From positions 1 to 64,000 of the forward strand of contig NZ_JAGDYM010000003.1 of NCBI RefSeq assembly GCF_017565745.1: a stretch of DNA of 64,000 bases, given 5' to 3'. The translations under genes and the position numbers were made by a program. This DNA comes from Leucobacter weissii. GTDB taxonomy: Bacteria; Actinomycetota; Actinomycetes; Actinomycetales; Microbacteriaceae. The notes beneath the pieces are model-generated. The model did not search any database. It was not told the origin of the DNA and saw nothing but the letters and a program-made list of their open reading frames with translations. Below, one piece after another: positions 51,401 through 59,389 of the stretch (the first letter of the stretch is position 1; each line of letters starts with the position of its first letter).

Positions 51401-52754
51401 CGGCTTCGGTCTGGGCGCGAATGATGCGGTGAAGATCTACCTGCCTGACGGCACGACGCTGGTCGACGAGTACTCGTGGACCAGCCACCGCAATCCGTCG
51501 TGGCAGCGGTGCCCCGCGGGCACGGGGGAGTGGGTGCTCTCCGCTGTGGCGACCCCGGGCGCCGCGAACCAGTGCCCGGCGGTGTCGACGGCCACGGTGC
51601 TCGAGGCGAGCGGCGAGCGGGTCGAGGGGGAGCCGCTGACGTTGACGGCGACGGTCGCCCCCGCTGACGCGGCCGGCGCCGTGGAGTTCCGCGACGGCGC
51701 CGCGGTGCTGGGCACGGAGACGGTGAGCGGAGGCGCGGCGTCGGTGACGACGACCTCGCTGACGGCCGGGGGCCACACGCTGACCGCGGTGTTCACGCCG
51801 GCGGATCCGGGAGCGTTCACCGCCTCCACCTCGGATCCGGTGTCCGTGGCGATCGCCGCCAAGCCCGCGGTGGACACGGTCACGCAGCTCGCGGTGAGCG
51901 GTGACCGCGTGGAGGGCGAGACGCTGTCGCTGACCGCGACGGTCACGCCGGCCGCCCCGGGCTCCGTGGAGTTCTTCAACGGCTCCGCGCTGCTGGGCTC
52001 GTCGGGGACGAGCGCCGGCGTCGCATCGGCCACGGCGACGCTGCCCGCGGGCACGCATCAGTTGCGCGCCGTGTTCGAGCCGGCGAACCCCGCGGCCTTC
52101 ACCGGCTCGACCTCCTCCGTCGTGAGCGTGACGGTGGCCGAGAAGCCGGTGGGGCCGGAGCCCGAGAAGGCGACTCCGCAGGTGTCGGTGACCGCGGCGA
52201 AGACGTCGCTCAGGTACGGTCAGGCGAACACCGCCTCCGTGACCGTGCGCGCCGACGGCGCGGCGGCCGCCGGCAAGGTGCGGGTCCTCTTCGCGGGCAC
52301 GAGCGTCGCGACCGTGGACCTCTCCGCCGCCGGAGCGGCCCGTGTGGCGCTGCCGAAGACGGTGAAGCCGGGGGCCCGTGCGCTGACGGCGGAGTACCTG
52401 GGCAGCGACACGGTCGCCGCGGGCCGGGCGCAGACGACGGTGCGGATCGCGAAGGCGGCGCCCGCCGTCTCGGCGAAGCTCGCGAAGAAGTCGGTGAAGC
52501 GGTCTCAGAAGGCCAGGGTCGCCGTGACCGTGAAGCTGCCGGGCGCCGGTGGCGTGCATGCGGCGGGCAAGGTGCGGGTGCTCGACGGGAAGAGGACCGT
52601 GAAGACGGTGACCCTGAAGGCGTCGCGCAAGGGCAAGATCTCGATCGCCCTGCCGAAGCTGAAGAAGGGCAGCCACAAGCTGCGCGTGGTCGTCCCGGCG
52701 ACCGCCACGCAGGCCCAGGCGCAGTCGAAGCGGCTCACCCTCCGCGTCCGGTAG
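48408..52754 (+). CDS. Giant secreted protein with two lamin-tail domains, a beta-propeller-like region and Ig repeats
   Basis: The 1,448-residue exported protein starts with a signal peptide (FARSLVAGVTGLALIASGFA; cleavage near ASAAS). Lamin-tail domain 1 (about 67-190; INEVRSNPNPDFVELVNIGD) is followed by an Ig domain, a beta-rich region and a propeller-like domain (485-832) rich in DGKYLIAAGSYGNDRDFAI-type blades and GAAIAPDGQTLWLGF. After another Ig domain, lamin-tail domain 2 (934-1056) repeats the first almost word for word (GGFYQFNPDAIPGGFGLG), then come two Ig domains and a Lys/Arg-rich tail (1255-1448) ending KRLTLRVR. That tail is clearly homologous to the tail of the nuclease/nucleotidase. 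The propeller may be an esterase or sensor, but no catalytic residues are identified. ATG 48408 has AGGA six bases upstream. Confidence 0.83.
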   Translation: MTPRTPEAGLRVHGRTTRFARSLVAGVTGLALIASGFAGASAASAVTPAPASGVVPQNVTESDRDSIRINEVRSNPNPDFVELVNIGDQPIDLNGWRVADTDHAATPIVTATQVIEPGGFYQFNPDGIPGGFGLGSSDLVSIYSPSGIDPVDSYSWTSHRNPSWQRCANGTGAWALASASTPGAANSCAQTASSTALAVSGELETGKPITLTASLAPSTALGTVAFKDGDTVLGTAHSTAGHGSLETTLTAGTHSITAEFTPMFAGDFSASASAAQTVEIEDTGEQPGDRTIQIVTAQPVTAGSAFDFTVAGFSPNESFELRLAGDPVIGLGQFTADGAGGFTGQATIPGSTAGGAKTVEAVAASGSASAPLQVTALPNLTLQWDNATVFGAVVGAANNPVVTGRVAGLGDASATTVEATAVGNAQVIATSDVTGQIDADGGFAVRVVPHGVGTSSVTLTFTASDGRTTTGILTYRVSAALPAGATAYHGLADASAAQEVGDGYLLVADDDTNGIRLYGPDGGLPVKTFDFSASGTNQVPALKSGEEWDLESSARIGDTIYWVGSIGNTRKGNIRADRDSVIATRITGSGADTVLEYVAHNQNIRQSLIGWDTSDAHGYGANFFALQAGTQSGVSVTNNPRALNVEGAAIAPDGQTLWLGFRSPVVRPQDAPSWNLQNNLAVIAAVTDVAGLVASGRTTAASVAPKPILLDLGGRAIRDLTHTDDGKYLIAAGSYGNDRDFAIYGWDGSVDANGRATNLVRSAQTPDLAGWAGSYEALPGASGLSDGTQIRVLQDVGTVDLYGDGTEAQDLSPKNVQKFPVHAYTLDFGGAFEEAQTVQTTTGLAVSGNRFAGQELTLTASVSPAAAAGSVEFRDGDHVIGSQEVAGGAATLRTSALAAGEHSLTAVFTSSDEAAYLGSASEPVALTIGQDPFTIRLNEVKTNPNPDFVELINIGDQPIDINGWRVNDSDHTPTPIATVSTIIEPGGFYQFNPDAIPGGFGLGANDAVKIYLPDGTTLVDEYSWTSHRNPSWQRCPAGTGEWVLSAVATPGAANQCPAVSTATVLEASGERVEGEPLTLTATVAPADAAGAVEFRDGAAVLGTETVSGGAASVTTTSLTAGGHTLTAVFTPADPGAFTASTSDPVSVAIAAKPAVDTVTQLAVSGDRVEGETLSLTATVTPAAPGSVEFFNGSALLGSSGTSAGVASATATLPAGTHQLRAVFEPANPAAFTGSTSSVVSVTVAEKPVGPEPEKATPQVSVTAAKTSLRYGQANTASVTVRADGAAAAGKVRVLFAGTSVATVDLSAAGAARVALPKTVKPGARALTAEYLGSDTVAAGRAQTTVRIAKAAPAVSAKLAKKSVKRSQKARVAVTVKLPGAGGVHAAGKVRVLDGKRTVKTVTLKASRKGKISIALPKLKKGSHKLRVVVPATATQAQAQSKRLTLRVR

Positions 52755-52769
52755 CCCCAGCGAGCTGAG

Positions 52770-52801
52770 CCGGGTGGCGGGGTTCCCGCCCCGTCACCCG
52801 G
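52770..52801 (+). terminator. Terminator after the lamin-tail protein gene
   Basis: CCGGGTGGCGGGG (52770-52782) pairs with CCCCGTCACCCGG (52789-52801) with one mismatch. A TAGGCT -10-like box (52802-52807) for the next gene starts directly after it. Confidence 0.75.
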
Positions 52802-52855
52802 TAGGCTTGGCTCGACCCTGACGCCGTGAGGGGCCGCTGTGAAAGGTCGTGAGCC

Positions 52856-54721
52856 GTGTCCACCACGCTGCAGAACGTCGTCTTCCCCGCGTCCGCGGAT
52901 CCCGAGGTTCTGCCCCTGTACGAGGAGACGGAGCCGACGCCCCGTGCGGATCGCTCGTTCTCGCGGCGGGGCACCGTGCTCGGCGCGGGCGATCGCGTCT
53001 CGTTCGCCAGCTACTTCAACGCCTTCCCGGCCTCCTACTGGCAGCGCTGGACCGTCGTGGAGCAGGTGTCGCTCGAGCTGCGCACGCGCGGCGCGGGCAG
53101 CGCCGTCCTCTACCGCAGCACCGCGGACGGCGTGCAGCAGCGGGTCGCCTCGCGCACGCTCGACGGCGAGGCGGTGACGCGCTTCGAGGTGCCGCTGACG
53201 CGCTTCGGCGATGGCGGCTGGCTCTGGTTCGAGCTGATCGCGGGAGACGAGGGGCTCGCCCTCGAGGGCGGCGAGTGGCGCACGGACGCCCCGCCGGTGA
53301 CCGATGGCAAGCTCAGCATCGGCATGACCACCTACAACAAGCCCGACTACTGCGTGGCGACGCTGCGCGGCCTCGCGGACGATCCCGCTCTGGCCGAGGT
53401 CGTCGACCGCGTCCTGCTCATCGACCAGGGCACGCGCAAGGTGCGCGACGAGCCCGGCTTCGACGCGGCCGCCGCGGAGCTCGGGGCGAAGCTCGCCGTG
53501 ATCGAGCAGGGCAACCTCGGCGGTTCGGGCGGGTTCGCGCGCGCCATGGCGGAAACCCTGCGCCTCGACGACACCGACTTCCTCCTCCTGCTCGACGACG
53601 ACATCGAGCTCGAGACCGAGAGCGCGCTGCGGGCGCTGCAGTTCGGGCGCTTCAGCCGCGAGCCCACCATCGTCGGCGGGCACATGTTCGATCTCCTCGA
53701 CAAGCCGGTCATGCACGCCTGGGCGGAGGTCGTGCGCCAGCGGGACTTCATGTGGCAGCCGTCGTTCCCCGAGCAGCGTCGGCACGACTTCCGGCGCGGC
53801 GCGCTGCGCGAGACGGGCTGGATGCACGCGCGCCTCGACGCCGACTACAACGGCTGGTGGATGTGCCTGATCCCCAAGCGGATCATCCAGACGATCGGCC
53901 TCGCGCTGCCGCTGTTCATCAAGTGGGACGACGCGGAGTACGGGCTGCGCGCGCGCGAGTACGGCTTCCGCACGGTGTCGCTGCCCGGCGTGGCGCTGTG
54001 GCACGTCGCCTGGCAGGACAAGGACGACACCCAGGACTGGCAGGCGTTCTTCCACGCGCGCAATCGCGTGGTGGTCGGCCTGCTCCACTCGCAGGAGCCC
54101 CGCGGCGGCGCGCTGGTGCAGTTCAACGGACGGCAGGACATCAAGAAGCTGTTCAACATGCAGTACTACGCGGTGCGCCTCTCGGTCGACGGGCTGGAGG
54201 CGGTGCTCGAGGGCCCCGACGCGCTGCACCGCAGCCTCGCGACGGCGATGCCCCGAGCCAGGGAGCTCGCCGCCGAGTACCCCGAGACGAGGGTCTACCT
54301 TCCGGACGATCCCGGGCTGCCCGCCGCGGAGCAGGGCCGTGCGCTGCCGCATCGCGGCCCGAAGCCGGCCGGCCCCGCGGGCTGGCGGCTCGCGCTCTTC
54401 ACACTGCGCACCGCGCTCGCCCAGGCGCTGCGCCGGGACGACGAGACGCGCCCGGCTCCGCCCGAGGTCGAATACGCCAAGCGGGACGCCTTCTGGTGGG
54501 TCGTCCCGCGGCACCGCAGCGTGATCGTCGGCACGGCGGACGGTGCGGGCAAGACGTGGTTCCGGCACGACCGCGCGAAGTTCCGGCGTCTCTGGCGGCA
54601 GAGCCGGCGCGCGTCGCGGCGGATCGAGCGCGAGTGGAACGACCTCGCGGCCCGGTACCGCAGTGCGCTGCCGCGCATCGTCTCGCCCGAGGAGTGGTGG
54701 AAGACCTTCGACGGGCGCTGA
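52856..54721 (+). CDS. glfT2: GlfT2-like galactofuranosyltransferase
   Basis: The 621-residue protein has the GlfT2 layout: an N-terminal beta-sandwich (about 1-155, LQNVVFPASADPEVLPLYEE), a GT-A domain (160-400) starting KLSIGMTTYNKPDYCVATL, with GNLGGSGGFARAM, the metal-binding FLLLLDDDIELE (near 245), the catalytic-region IKWDDAEYGLRAREYGF (near 355) and the divalent-metal histidine in LWHVAWQDKDD (near 382), and a helical C-terminal domain. In mycobacteria GlfT2 polymerises the galactofuran backbone from UDP-galactofuranose. The start is GTG 52856, 49 bp after a TAGGCT box. With galE, the GlfT1-like enzyme and the LCP ligase it implies a galactofuranose-containing wall polymer. UDP-galactopyranose mutase should exist elsewhere in the genome. 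Confidence 0.93.
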   Translation: MSTTLQNVVFPASADPEVLPLYEETEPTPRADRSFSRRGTVLGAGDRVSFASYFNAFPASYWQRWTVVEQVSLELRTRGAGSAVLYRSTADGVQQRVASRTLDGEAVTRFEVPLTRFGDGGWLWFELIAGDEGLALEGGEWRTDAPPVTDGKLSIGMTTYNKPDYCVATLRGLADDPALAEVVDRVLLIDQGTRKVRDEPGFDAAAAELGAKLAVIEQGNLGGSGGFARAMAETLRLDDTDFLLLLDDDIELETESALRALQFGRFSREPTIVGGHMFDLLDKPVMHAWAEVVRQRDFMWQPSFPEQRRHDFRRGALRETGWMHARLDADYNGWWMCLIPKRIIQTIGLALPLFIKWDDAEYGLRAREYGFRTVSLPGVALWHVAWQDKDDTQDWQAFFHARNRVVVGLLHSQEPRGGALVQFNGRQDIKKLFNMQYYAVRLSVDGLEAVLEGPDALHRSLATAMPRARELAAEYPETRVYLPDDPGLPAAEQGRALPHRGPKPAGPAGWRLALFTLRTALAQALRRDDETRPAPPEVEYAKRDAFWWVVPRHRSVIVGTADGAGKTWFRHDRAKFRRLWRQSRRASRRIEREWNDLAARYRSALPRIVSPEEWWKTFDGR

Positions 54722-54758
54722 GGCCACGCGGAGGGTCCGCGGCGCGACGGGTCGGGGC

Positions 54759-55580
54759 TCAGGGCCGCGCGGCTGCGGCCGGGCGGCGATCCTCCCGCTC
54801 GCGCCACTGGGCCAGATCCTCGGCGAGGGATCCGCTCCACCGGCCGGGGTCGGCGCGCTCGAGCAGCAGGTCGCCGGCCTCGTAGGCGTCTCGCAGCGCC
54901 GCGATCTCCGCTTCGTCGATGCCCTGACGGCGCAGACCGACCGCGTTCACACCGTGGATGCGCGCGGGCGAGCCGTAGGCGGTGACGTGCGGCGGCAGAT
55001 CCCTGGCCAGCGGCGTCCCCATGCCCACCATGCTGCCGGCGCCCACGAAGACGCGCTGGTGGATCGCGGCGTTCAGACCGAGGTTGGCGCGCGCGCCGAT
55101 CACGCAGTGGCCGCCGATGCTCACCCCGGCCGAGACGGTGGCGCCCGGCCCGAGCCTCACGTCGTGGGCGAGGTAGGCGCGGTTCAGGATCCAGGCGCCC
55201 GCACCGACCGTGGTGGGGCGATGGCTCCCCTGATGGATCACCGCGCCCTCGCGGATCACGGCACCGGTCTCGACGCGCACGCCCGCGTGGAGGAGGTCGC
55301 CCGGGCGGCCGTCGCGATCCTCCCAAGCGGCGTTCTGCGGCCGATCGCTCAGCTCCGGCGGCGCGCCCAGCTGCGCGCCCGCGCCGATGAAGACGTCGTC
55401 CTCGACCACGCACGGGCCGAGCAGCACGGCACCGGGGCCGATCCGCACGCGCGCGCCGAGCTCCACTCCGGCGCCGATCACGGCGTGCGGGCTGATCCGG
55501 CACCCGCCCTGGTCTCCTCCTGGCGCGCCCCGCCCGGGTCCGGTGCCGTCGTGCGGCTCGGCCGTCGTCGGCTCAGCCAT
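54759..55580 (-). CDS. LpxA-like left-handed beta-helix acyltransferase
   Basis: The 273-residue protein has hexapeptide repeats of a left-handed beta-helix (HAVIGAGVELGARVRIGPGA; VVEDDVFIGAGAQLG) and a C-terminal helical part closely following LpxA: YLAHDVRLG carries the histidine matching LpxA's catalytic His, then AAIHQRVFVGAGSMVGMGTP, DLPPHVTAYGSPARIHGVNA and GLRRQGI. LpxA transfers an acyl chain from acyl carrier protein to UDP-GlcNAc or UDP-GlcNAc3N for lipid A, which Gram-positives lack. Here the gene overlaps a Gfo/Idh/MocA dehydrogenase gene by 8 bp, and a DegT aminotransferase lies nearby, so acylation of a 3-amino sugar nucleotide is plausible. The N-terminal 25 residues are low complexity. 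Whether the acyl group is acetyl or longer is not known. Confidence 0.8.
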   Translation of the reverse strand: MAEPTTAEPHDGTGPGRGAPGGDQGGCRISPHAVIGAGVELGARVRIGPGAVLLGPCVVEDDVFIGAGAQLGAPPELSDRPQNAAWEDRDGRPGDLLHAGVRVETGAVIREGAVIHQGSHRPTTVGAGAWILNRAYLAHDVRLGPGATVSAGVSIGGHCVIGARANLGLNAAIHQRVFVGAGSMVGMGTPLARDLPPHVTAYGSPARIHGVNAVGLRRQGIDEAEIAALRDAYEAGDLLLERADPGRWSGSLAEDLAQWREREDRRPAAAARP

Positions 55581-56622
55581 CGTCGGGCCCCAGCGCGATC
55601 GTGCGGCCGCTCCGCGCCGACTCGACCGACGCCTCGCAGACGCTGAGCACGCGCAGCCCCTCGCGCAGGGTCACGGCCTCGCTGGTGCGCCCGAGCACGC
55701 GGTCCCGGAAGGCCTCGTGCTCGTTCTTCAGCGGCTCCCGCTTCTCGAAGGCGAAGCGGGTCATGGTGCCCTCGCTGACCCCGCGGAAGCTCGCGACCGC
55801 GTCCCAGTCGCTCGCCACGGTGCCGTTCTCGTAGAAGGTGAGATCCGCGGTGAGCGTGTCGGCGACGAAGGCGCCGCGCTCGCCGGTCACGACCGTGACC
55901 CGCTCCTTGAACGGGGTGAGCCAGTTGACCAGGTGGCTCGTGATGGTGCCGTCGGCGAGCTTGGCCGAGACGGCGACCATGTCCTCGTGCTCCCGCCCGC
56001 TGCGGAACGCCGTCTGCGCGCCGACCTCGACGTAGTCCGCGCCGGCGAGCCAGGCCGTGAGGTCGAAGTCGTGGCTGCCGAGATCCTTGACCACGCCGAC
56101 GTCGGCGATCCGGGACGGGAACGGCCCCTGGCGGCGGGTGTGGATCTGGTAGACCTCGCCGAGCTCGCCGGCCCGCAGCCGGCGCCGCAGCTCGATCAGC
56201 GCGGGGTTGAAGCGCTCGATGTGGCCGACCGCCCCCACGAGCCCGCGCGACTCGAAGGCGTCGACCAGCTTGCGCCCGGCCTCGATCGAGTGCGCCACCG
56301 GCTTCTCGATCAGCGCGTGCACCCCCGCCGCGGCGAGGGTGAGGCCGACCTCCTCGTGGAAGCGCGTCGGCACCGCCACGACGACGGCGTCCACGCCGTG
56401 GGAGATGAGGCCGTCGACGGAGTCGTAGAGCGGCAGCGCGCCGGCCAGCCCGTGCGGATCGCCCAGCGCGTCGGCGAGCGCCACCAGTTCCACGCCCTCG
56501 GTCTCACGCGCGACCCTCGCGTGGTGCCGCCCCATCATCCCGAGCCCGATCAGGCCGAGTCTGAGCGGCCTCGCTCGTGTTCGCGCTTGTGCCGGTGCCG
56601 GTGCCTGCGTCTTTGTCACCAT
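55573..56622 (-). CDS. Gfo/Idh/MocA family sugar-nucleotide dehydrogenase
   Basis: The 349-residue NAD(P)-dependent oxidoreductase has a Rossmann domain (RLGLIGLGMMGRHHARVA, residues 21-38), the substrate/nucleotide lysine in HALIEKPVAHS, VGAVGHIERFNPALIEL and the conserved DLGSHDFDLTAWL. Relatives in sugar pathways (WlbA/WbpB and GnnA) oxidise the 3-hydroxyl of a UDP-sugar so that a DegT-type enzyme can aminate it. It is first in the transcript with the LpxA-like gene, which it overlaps by 8 bp, and a DegT-type gene lies 3.7 kb away. GGAGGG precedes ATG 56622 by three bases. The basic Ala/Arg/Pro N-terminus (residues 1-18) is probably disordered. Confidence 0.87.
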   Translation of the reverse strand: MVTKTQAPAPAQARTRARPLRLGLIGLGMMGRHHARVARETEGVELVALADALGDPHGLAGALPLYDSVDGLISHGVDAVVVAVPTRFHEEVGLTLAAAGVHALIEKPVAHSIEAGRKLVDAFESRGLVGAVGHIERFNPALIELRRRLRAGELGEVYQIHTRRQGPFPSRIADVGVVKDLGSHDFDLTAWLAGADYVEVGAQTAFRSGREHEDMVAVSAKLADGTITSHLVNWLTPFKERVTVVTGERGAFVADTLTADLTFYENGTVASDWDAVASFRGVSEGTMTRFAFEKREPLKNEHEAFRDRVLGRTSEAVTLREGLRVLSVCEASVESARSGRTIALGPDDG

Positions 56623-56693
56623 GGACCCTCCGCGTGCGTGTTCGCACGGGACTCCGCGCGTGCATCCATGCTACTGGGCATGATCCCGCCGGC

Positions 56694-56748
56694 GAGTGGG
56701 CTCGAAGTGCCCCTTCCCCACGTGCGAAAGGGCACTTCGGGTCCACTC
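56694..56748. repeat. Extragenic palindrome family, copy 2
   Basis: GAGTGG-x3-CGAAGTGCCC-x-TTC (from 56694) pairs with GAA-x-GGGCACTTCG-x3-CCACTC (to 56748), with mismatches where the left arm reads GGGCTCG. The core CGAAGTGCCCCTT and the right arm AAAGGGCACTTCGGGTCCA are shared with copies 1 and 3. It lies in the 224-bp gap between two minus-strand genes. Confidence 0.8.
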
Positions 56749-56846
56749 GCGGCCGCGGGCGCGGGAAAGAGACCAGGGGGGCGGCGTGCCGGGCACGGGG
56801 GAGTGGGGGGAGGGGGCTCAGGGAAGGAGAGGGCCGGGAGCGGGGA

Positions 56847-58928
56847 TCAGCAGGCGACGCGGTAGAGGGTCGCGTCGCCCTCGCGGTCCACCGGTTCGAG
56901 CGCCGGCGAGGCGCCCACGTCGCGGAGGCCCGCGAAGCGCGCCGCCACCTCGGGTTTGTCGCTGACCAGGACGGGGCCGCGGAAGTCCAGCACGAACGCC
57001 ACGTCGAGTTCGCCGAGCAGGGCGCAGGCCGCCGGGCCGTCGAGGTCGCGCAAGTCGGCGGCGAGCGCCTCGGCCGCGTCGCCGAAGTTGCCGGAGAGGT
57101 GGGGGAACAGCACGTCGCGGCCCGCCAAGGAGGAGGCGAAGGCCGTGCCCGTCCACGGATCCCCCGCGATCAGCGCCCCGTCGGGCACCTGCTGGTCGAG
57201 CCGCTGCAGCAGGGCGTACTCGTCGGGGTCGAGCAGGGGCGACTCCTCCGAGATCGCGTGCTGATCCGAGATCCAGCCGCTCTGCTCCGCGAGGGCGTCG
57301 CCGCGCCCCCCGAAGAGCAGCAGGGCGATCACGGCCACGCCCCCGGCGGCGGGCAGGATCCGCCGCGCGGCGCTGCTCGGTCCGCCGAGGTCGCGGCGCC
57401 CCCCGCGGACGGCGTCCCCGGAGGTGCCCACGAGCGCGCGGAGGCCGTCCACCACGAGGTCGAACAGCAGTGCGGCCGCGACCCCGGCGAGCGGGAGCGC
57501 GATCACGGGCAGCAGCGCCGCGAGCCGCGCCGCGTCGCTGTACCAGCCGCCCGTGAGGAAGTCGCGGACCGGCCCGCTCAGGCCCGTCGCCGCCGCGTAG
57601 AGCACGAGGAGGATCGCGTACGAGCCGAGCAGCCAGCGGTGCCTGCGGAACGCGAGGAGCAGACCGGCGCCGCCGAGCACGAGCACCGTGGTGAACCAGG
57701 CGGTCGAGCCGAGCATCGGGGCGTTGCCGAGGGCGTCGAGCAGGGCGATCGCGGCATGGCCCTCGGCGCGGCGCTGCTCGGTGGTCGCGACCGTCGACCA
57801 CAGCAGCAGGATGCCGAGCCCCGCGGCGGCGAGGCCGGCCCAGCGCAGCAGCGCGGCGCGGCGCGTGAGCGTCGGCCCGTGCGCGAGTGCCGGCTGCCGC
57901 GACGTCCGGGCCCGGCGCAGCTCCAGGGCGGTGACCACGAGGAGCGGCACGATCAGCGCGGCGATCCCGAAGAGCGCGTTCGGGTGGGCGAGCGCGGCCG
58001 CCCCCGTGGCCGCCGCCGCCACCGTCCAGAGGGCGGCGGGGGGTGCGTCGAGGCCGAGCACCCGATGCACGGCGGCGCTCCCGCCCGGCCTCGGCCGCCG
58101 CATCCCGGGCCGGAGGGCGAGGTGCGCGGCGCCGAGGACGACCGGGACCAGCGCGGTGGCCAGGAAGTTGGGGGAGAGCACGCCCCAGGCGAGGAGCAGA
58201 TAGGGGAAGGCGGTGAAGGCCGCGGCGAGCGCCCCGCCGAGCAGCAGGTGGGCCGGGCGCCGGGCGAAGAACGGCGCGGCGAAGAAGAGGATCGCGACGG
58301 GCCACGCCCACGCCGCCACGGCGAGCGCCGTCGCGTTGCTCGCGACCGCGATCCCGGCCCCGGACAGCTGCGCGACGAGGGCGACCGTGGCGTGCCAGAG
58401 CGTCGGGTAGAACACGCTCTCCCGCTCGGGATTCGCGAGATTCATGTGCAGCGGCGAGGCGTCCCCGGTCTCGAGGATCTGCGCCACGGCGCCCAGATGG
58501 AAGACGCCGTCGTAGGTCTGCGACGGCAGGGTCGGATCGCCGATGGCGCGCACGAGCTCCTGGCCGATGACCGCCGCGGCGATCAGGAGCGCTCCGCCGA
58601 GCGCGAGCGCGGCGCGGCGCGGCGCGGGGCTCCGCCGCCCGGCGGAGACGGCCGCGGAAACGGCCGGCGCGGGGATCGCGAGCCGGAGCAGGGCGCAGAG
58701 CAGCGCCGCCGCACCGGCGACGCCGAGCACCGGCAGCACGCCCCAGGAGAGGCCGAGCAGCGGCGCGGCGAGCGCGGCCACGGCGATGGCGGCGAAGGAG
58801 GCCGCGACGGAGGCCGCGAGCAGCGCGAGACCGCGCAGGCGCAGCGCGAGGGCCGCGGGCAGGCCCGGAACCGTGATCAGCGCGATCGCGCTCAGCAGCG
58901 CCGGGACGGCGGCGATCCAGTGGTTCAC
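56847..58928 (-). CDS. Large polytopic membrane protein with extracytoplasmic C-terminal domain
   Basis: The 693-residue protein has about 12-14 membrane helices (residues 1-520), starting NHWIAAVPALLSAIALITVP, with an external loop around QTYDGVFHLGAVAQILETGD and ESVFYPTLWHATVALVAQL. The C-terminal part (about 540-693) is soluble and includes LLDPDEYALLQRLDQQVPDG and FPHLSGNFGDAAEALAADLR. This layout is that of actinobacterial DUF6541-like proteins and recalls GT-C glycosyltransferases, with the first external loop carrying acidic residues. It starts with GTG 58928 inside the stop of the DUF2304 gene (58925-58928), and a polyprenyl-phosphate-sugar-type GT2 comes just before, so it may use the lipid-linked sugar that GT2 makes. 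Function is inferred from context only. Confidence 0.75.
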   Translation of the reverse strand: MNHWIAAVPALLSAIALITVPGLPAALALRLRGLALLAASVAASFAAIAVAALAAPLLGLSWGVLPVLGVAGAAALLCALLRLAIPAPAVSAAVSAGRRSPAPRRAALALGGALLIAAAVIGQELVRAIGDPTLPSQTYDGVFHLGAVAQILETGDASPLHMNLANPERESVFYPTLWHATVALVAQLSGAGIAVASNATALAVAAWAWPVAILFFAAPFFARRPAHLLLGGALAAAFTAFPYLLLAWGVLSPNFLATALVPVVLGAAHLALRPGMRRPRPGGSAAVHRVLGLDAPPAALWTVAAAATGAAALAHPNALFGIAALIVPLLVVTALELRRARTSRQPALAHGPTLTRRAALLRWAGLAAAGLGILLLWSTVATTEQRRAEGHAAIALLDALGNAPMLGSTAWFTTVLVLGGAGLLLAFRRHRWLLGSYAILLVLYAAATGLSGPVRDFLTGGWYSDAARLAALLPVIALPLAGVAAALLFDLVVDGLRALVGTSGDAVRGGRRDLGGPSSAARRILPAAGGVAVIALLLFGGRGDALAEQSGWISDQHAISEESPLLDPDEYALLQRLDQQVPDGALIAGDPWTGTAFASSLAGRDVLFPHLSGNFGDAAEALAADLRDLDGPAACALLGELDVAFVLDFRGPVLVSDKPEVAARFAGLRDVGASPALEPVDREGDATLYRVAC

Positions 58929-59383
58929 AGGGAGCCCGGCTCTGGACGATCGCGACGCGGCGACCCAGGATCCTGTGCCGGATGATCCTGTGCTGTGCGA
59001 TCCTGTGCCGTGCGATCCTGCGCGACGGGATCCTCGGCCCCGCCGCCGCGCTCGCTCAGCCGCGCCTCCATCAGCGAGACGGCCCGCGCCAGCTCCGTCA
59101 CCCTGGCGTCGCTGCGCGCCTTCGACCGCACCGCGGCCACGCCGAAGAGCAGCGTCGCGATGATGAACACGTAGAGCAGCAGGTCGGCGCCGCGACCGAT
59201 CCCGAAGAAGTGCGCGACCGCCGTGAGCGCGCTCGGGAAGAGGATGGCGAGCACTGCGGCGAGGGCGAACAGCACGGCGAAGATGCGCTTCAGCGCGAGC
59301 GCTCGCTCGCCGGGCAGCAGCCGCAGGACCAGCAGCGCGGCGACGGCGACCCCGAGGATCAGGAGGAACTGGAAGAGCGTCAT
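58925..59383 (-). CDS. DUF2304 family small membrane protein
   Basis: The 152-residue protein has three hydrophobic segments (FLLILGVAVAALLVLRLL; RIFAVLFALAAVLAILFPSA; DLLLYVFIIATLLFGVAAV), matching the DUF2304 family. These proteins are commonly encoded beside a dolichol-phosphate-mannose-synthase-like GT2 and may help place or flip its lipid product. A short coiled-coil-like helix (RSKARSDARVTELARAVSLM) follows. The last 40 residues are a low-complexity AQDRT repeat coded by a 15-bp tandem repeat. ATG 59383 follows the GT2 stop by 6 bp, and the stop overlaps the next start, so three genes form a tight operon. Confidence 0.82.
   Translation of the reverse strand: MTLFQFLLILGVAVAALLVLRLLPGERALALKRIFAVLFALAAVLAILFPSALTAVAHFFGIGRGADLLLYVFIIATLLFGVAAVRSKARSDARVTELARAVSLMEARLSERGGGAEDPVAQDRTAQDRTAQDHPAQDPGSPRRDRPEPGSL
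58968..59032 (-). repeat. 15-bp in-frame tandem repeat in the DUF2304 gene
   Basis: About four imperfect copies of a 15-bp unit (+ strand GATCCTGTGCCGTGC) encode AQDRT-like pentapeptides in the C-terminal tail. The unit length preserves the reading frame. Confidence 0.75.
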
Positions 59384-59389
59384 CTGCGG

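Noticed and set aside
27801-52754. Sortase-anchored surface proteins
   Set aside because: None of the giant exported proteins has an LPXTG-like motif, hydrophobic helix and basic tail at the C-terminus, and no sortase gene is in the window.
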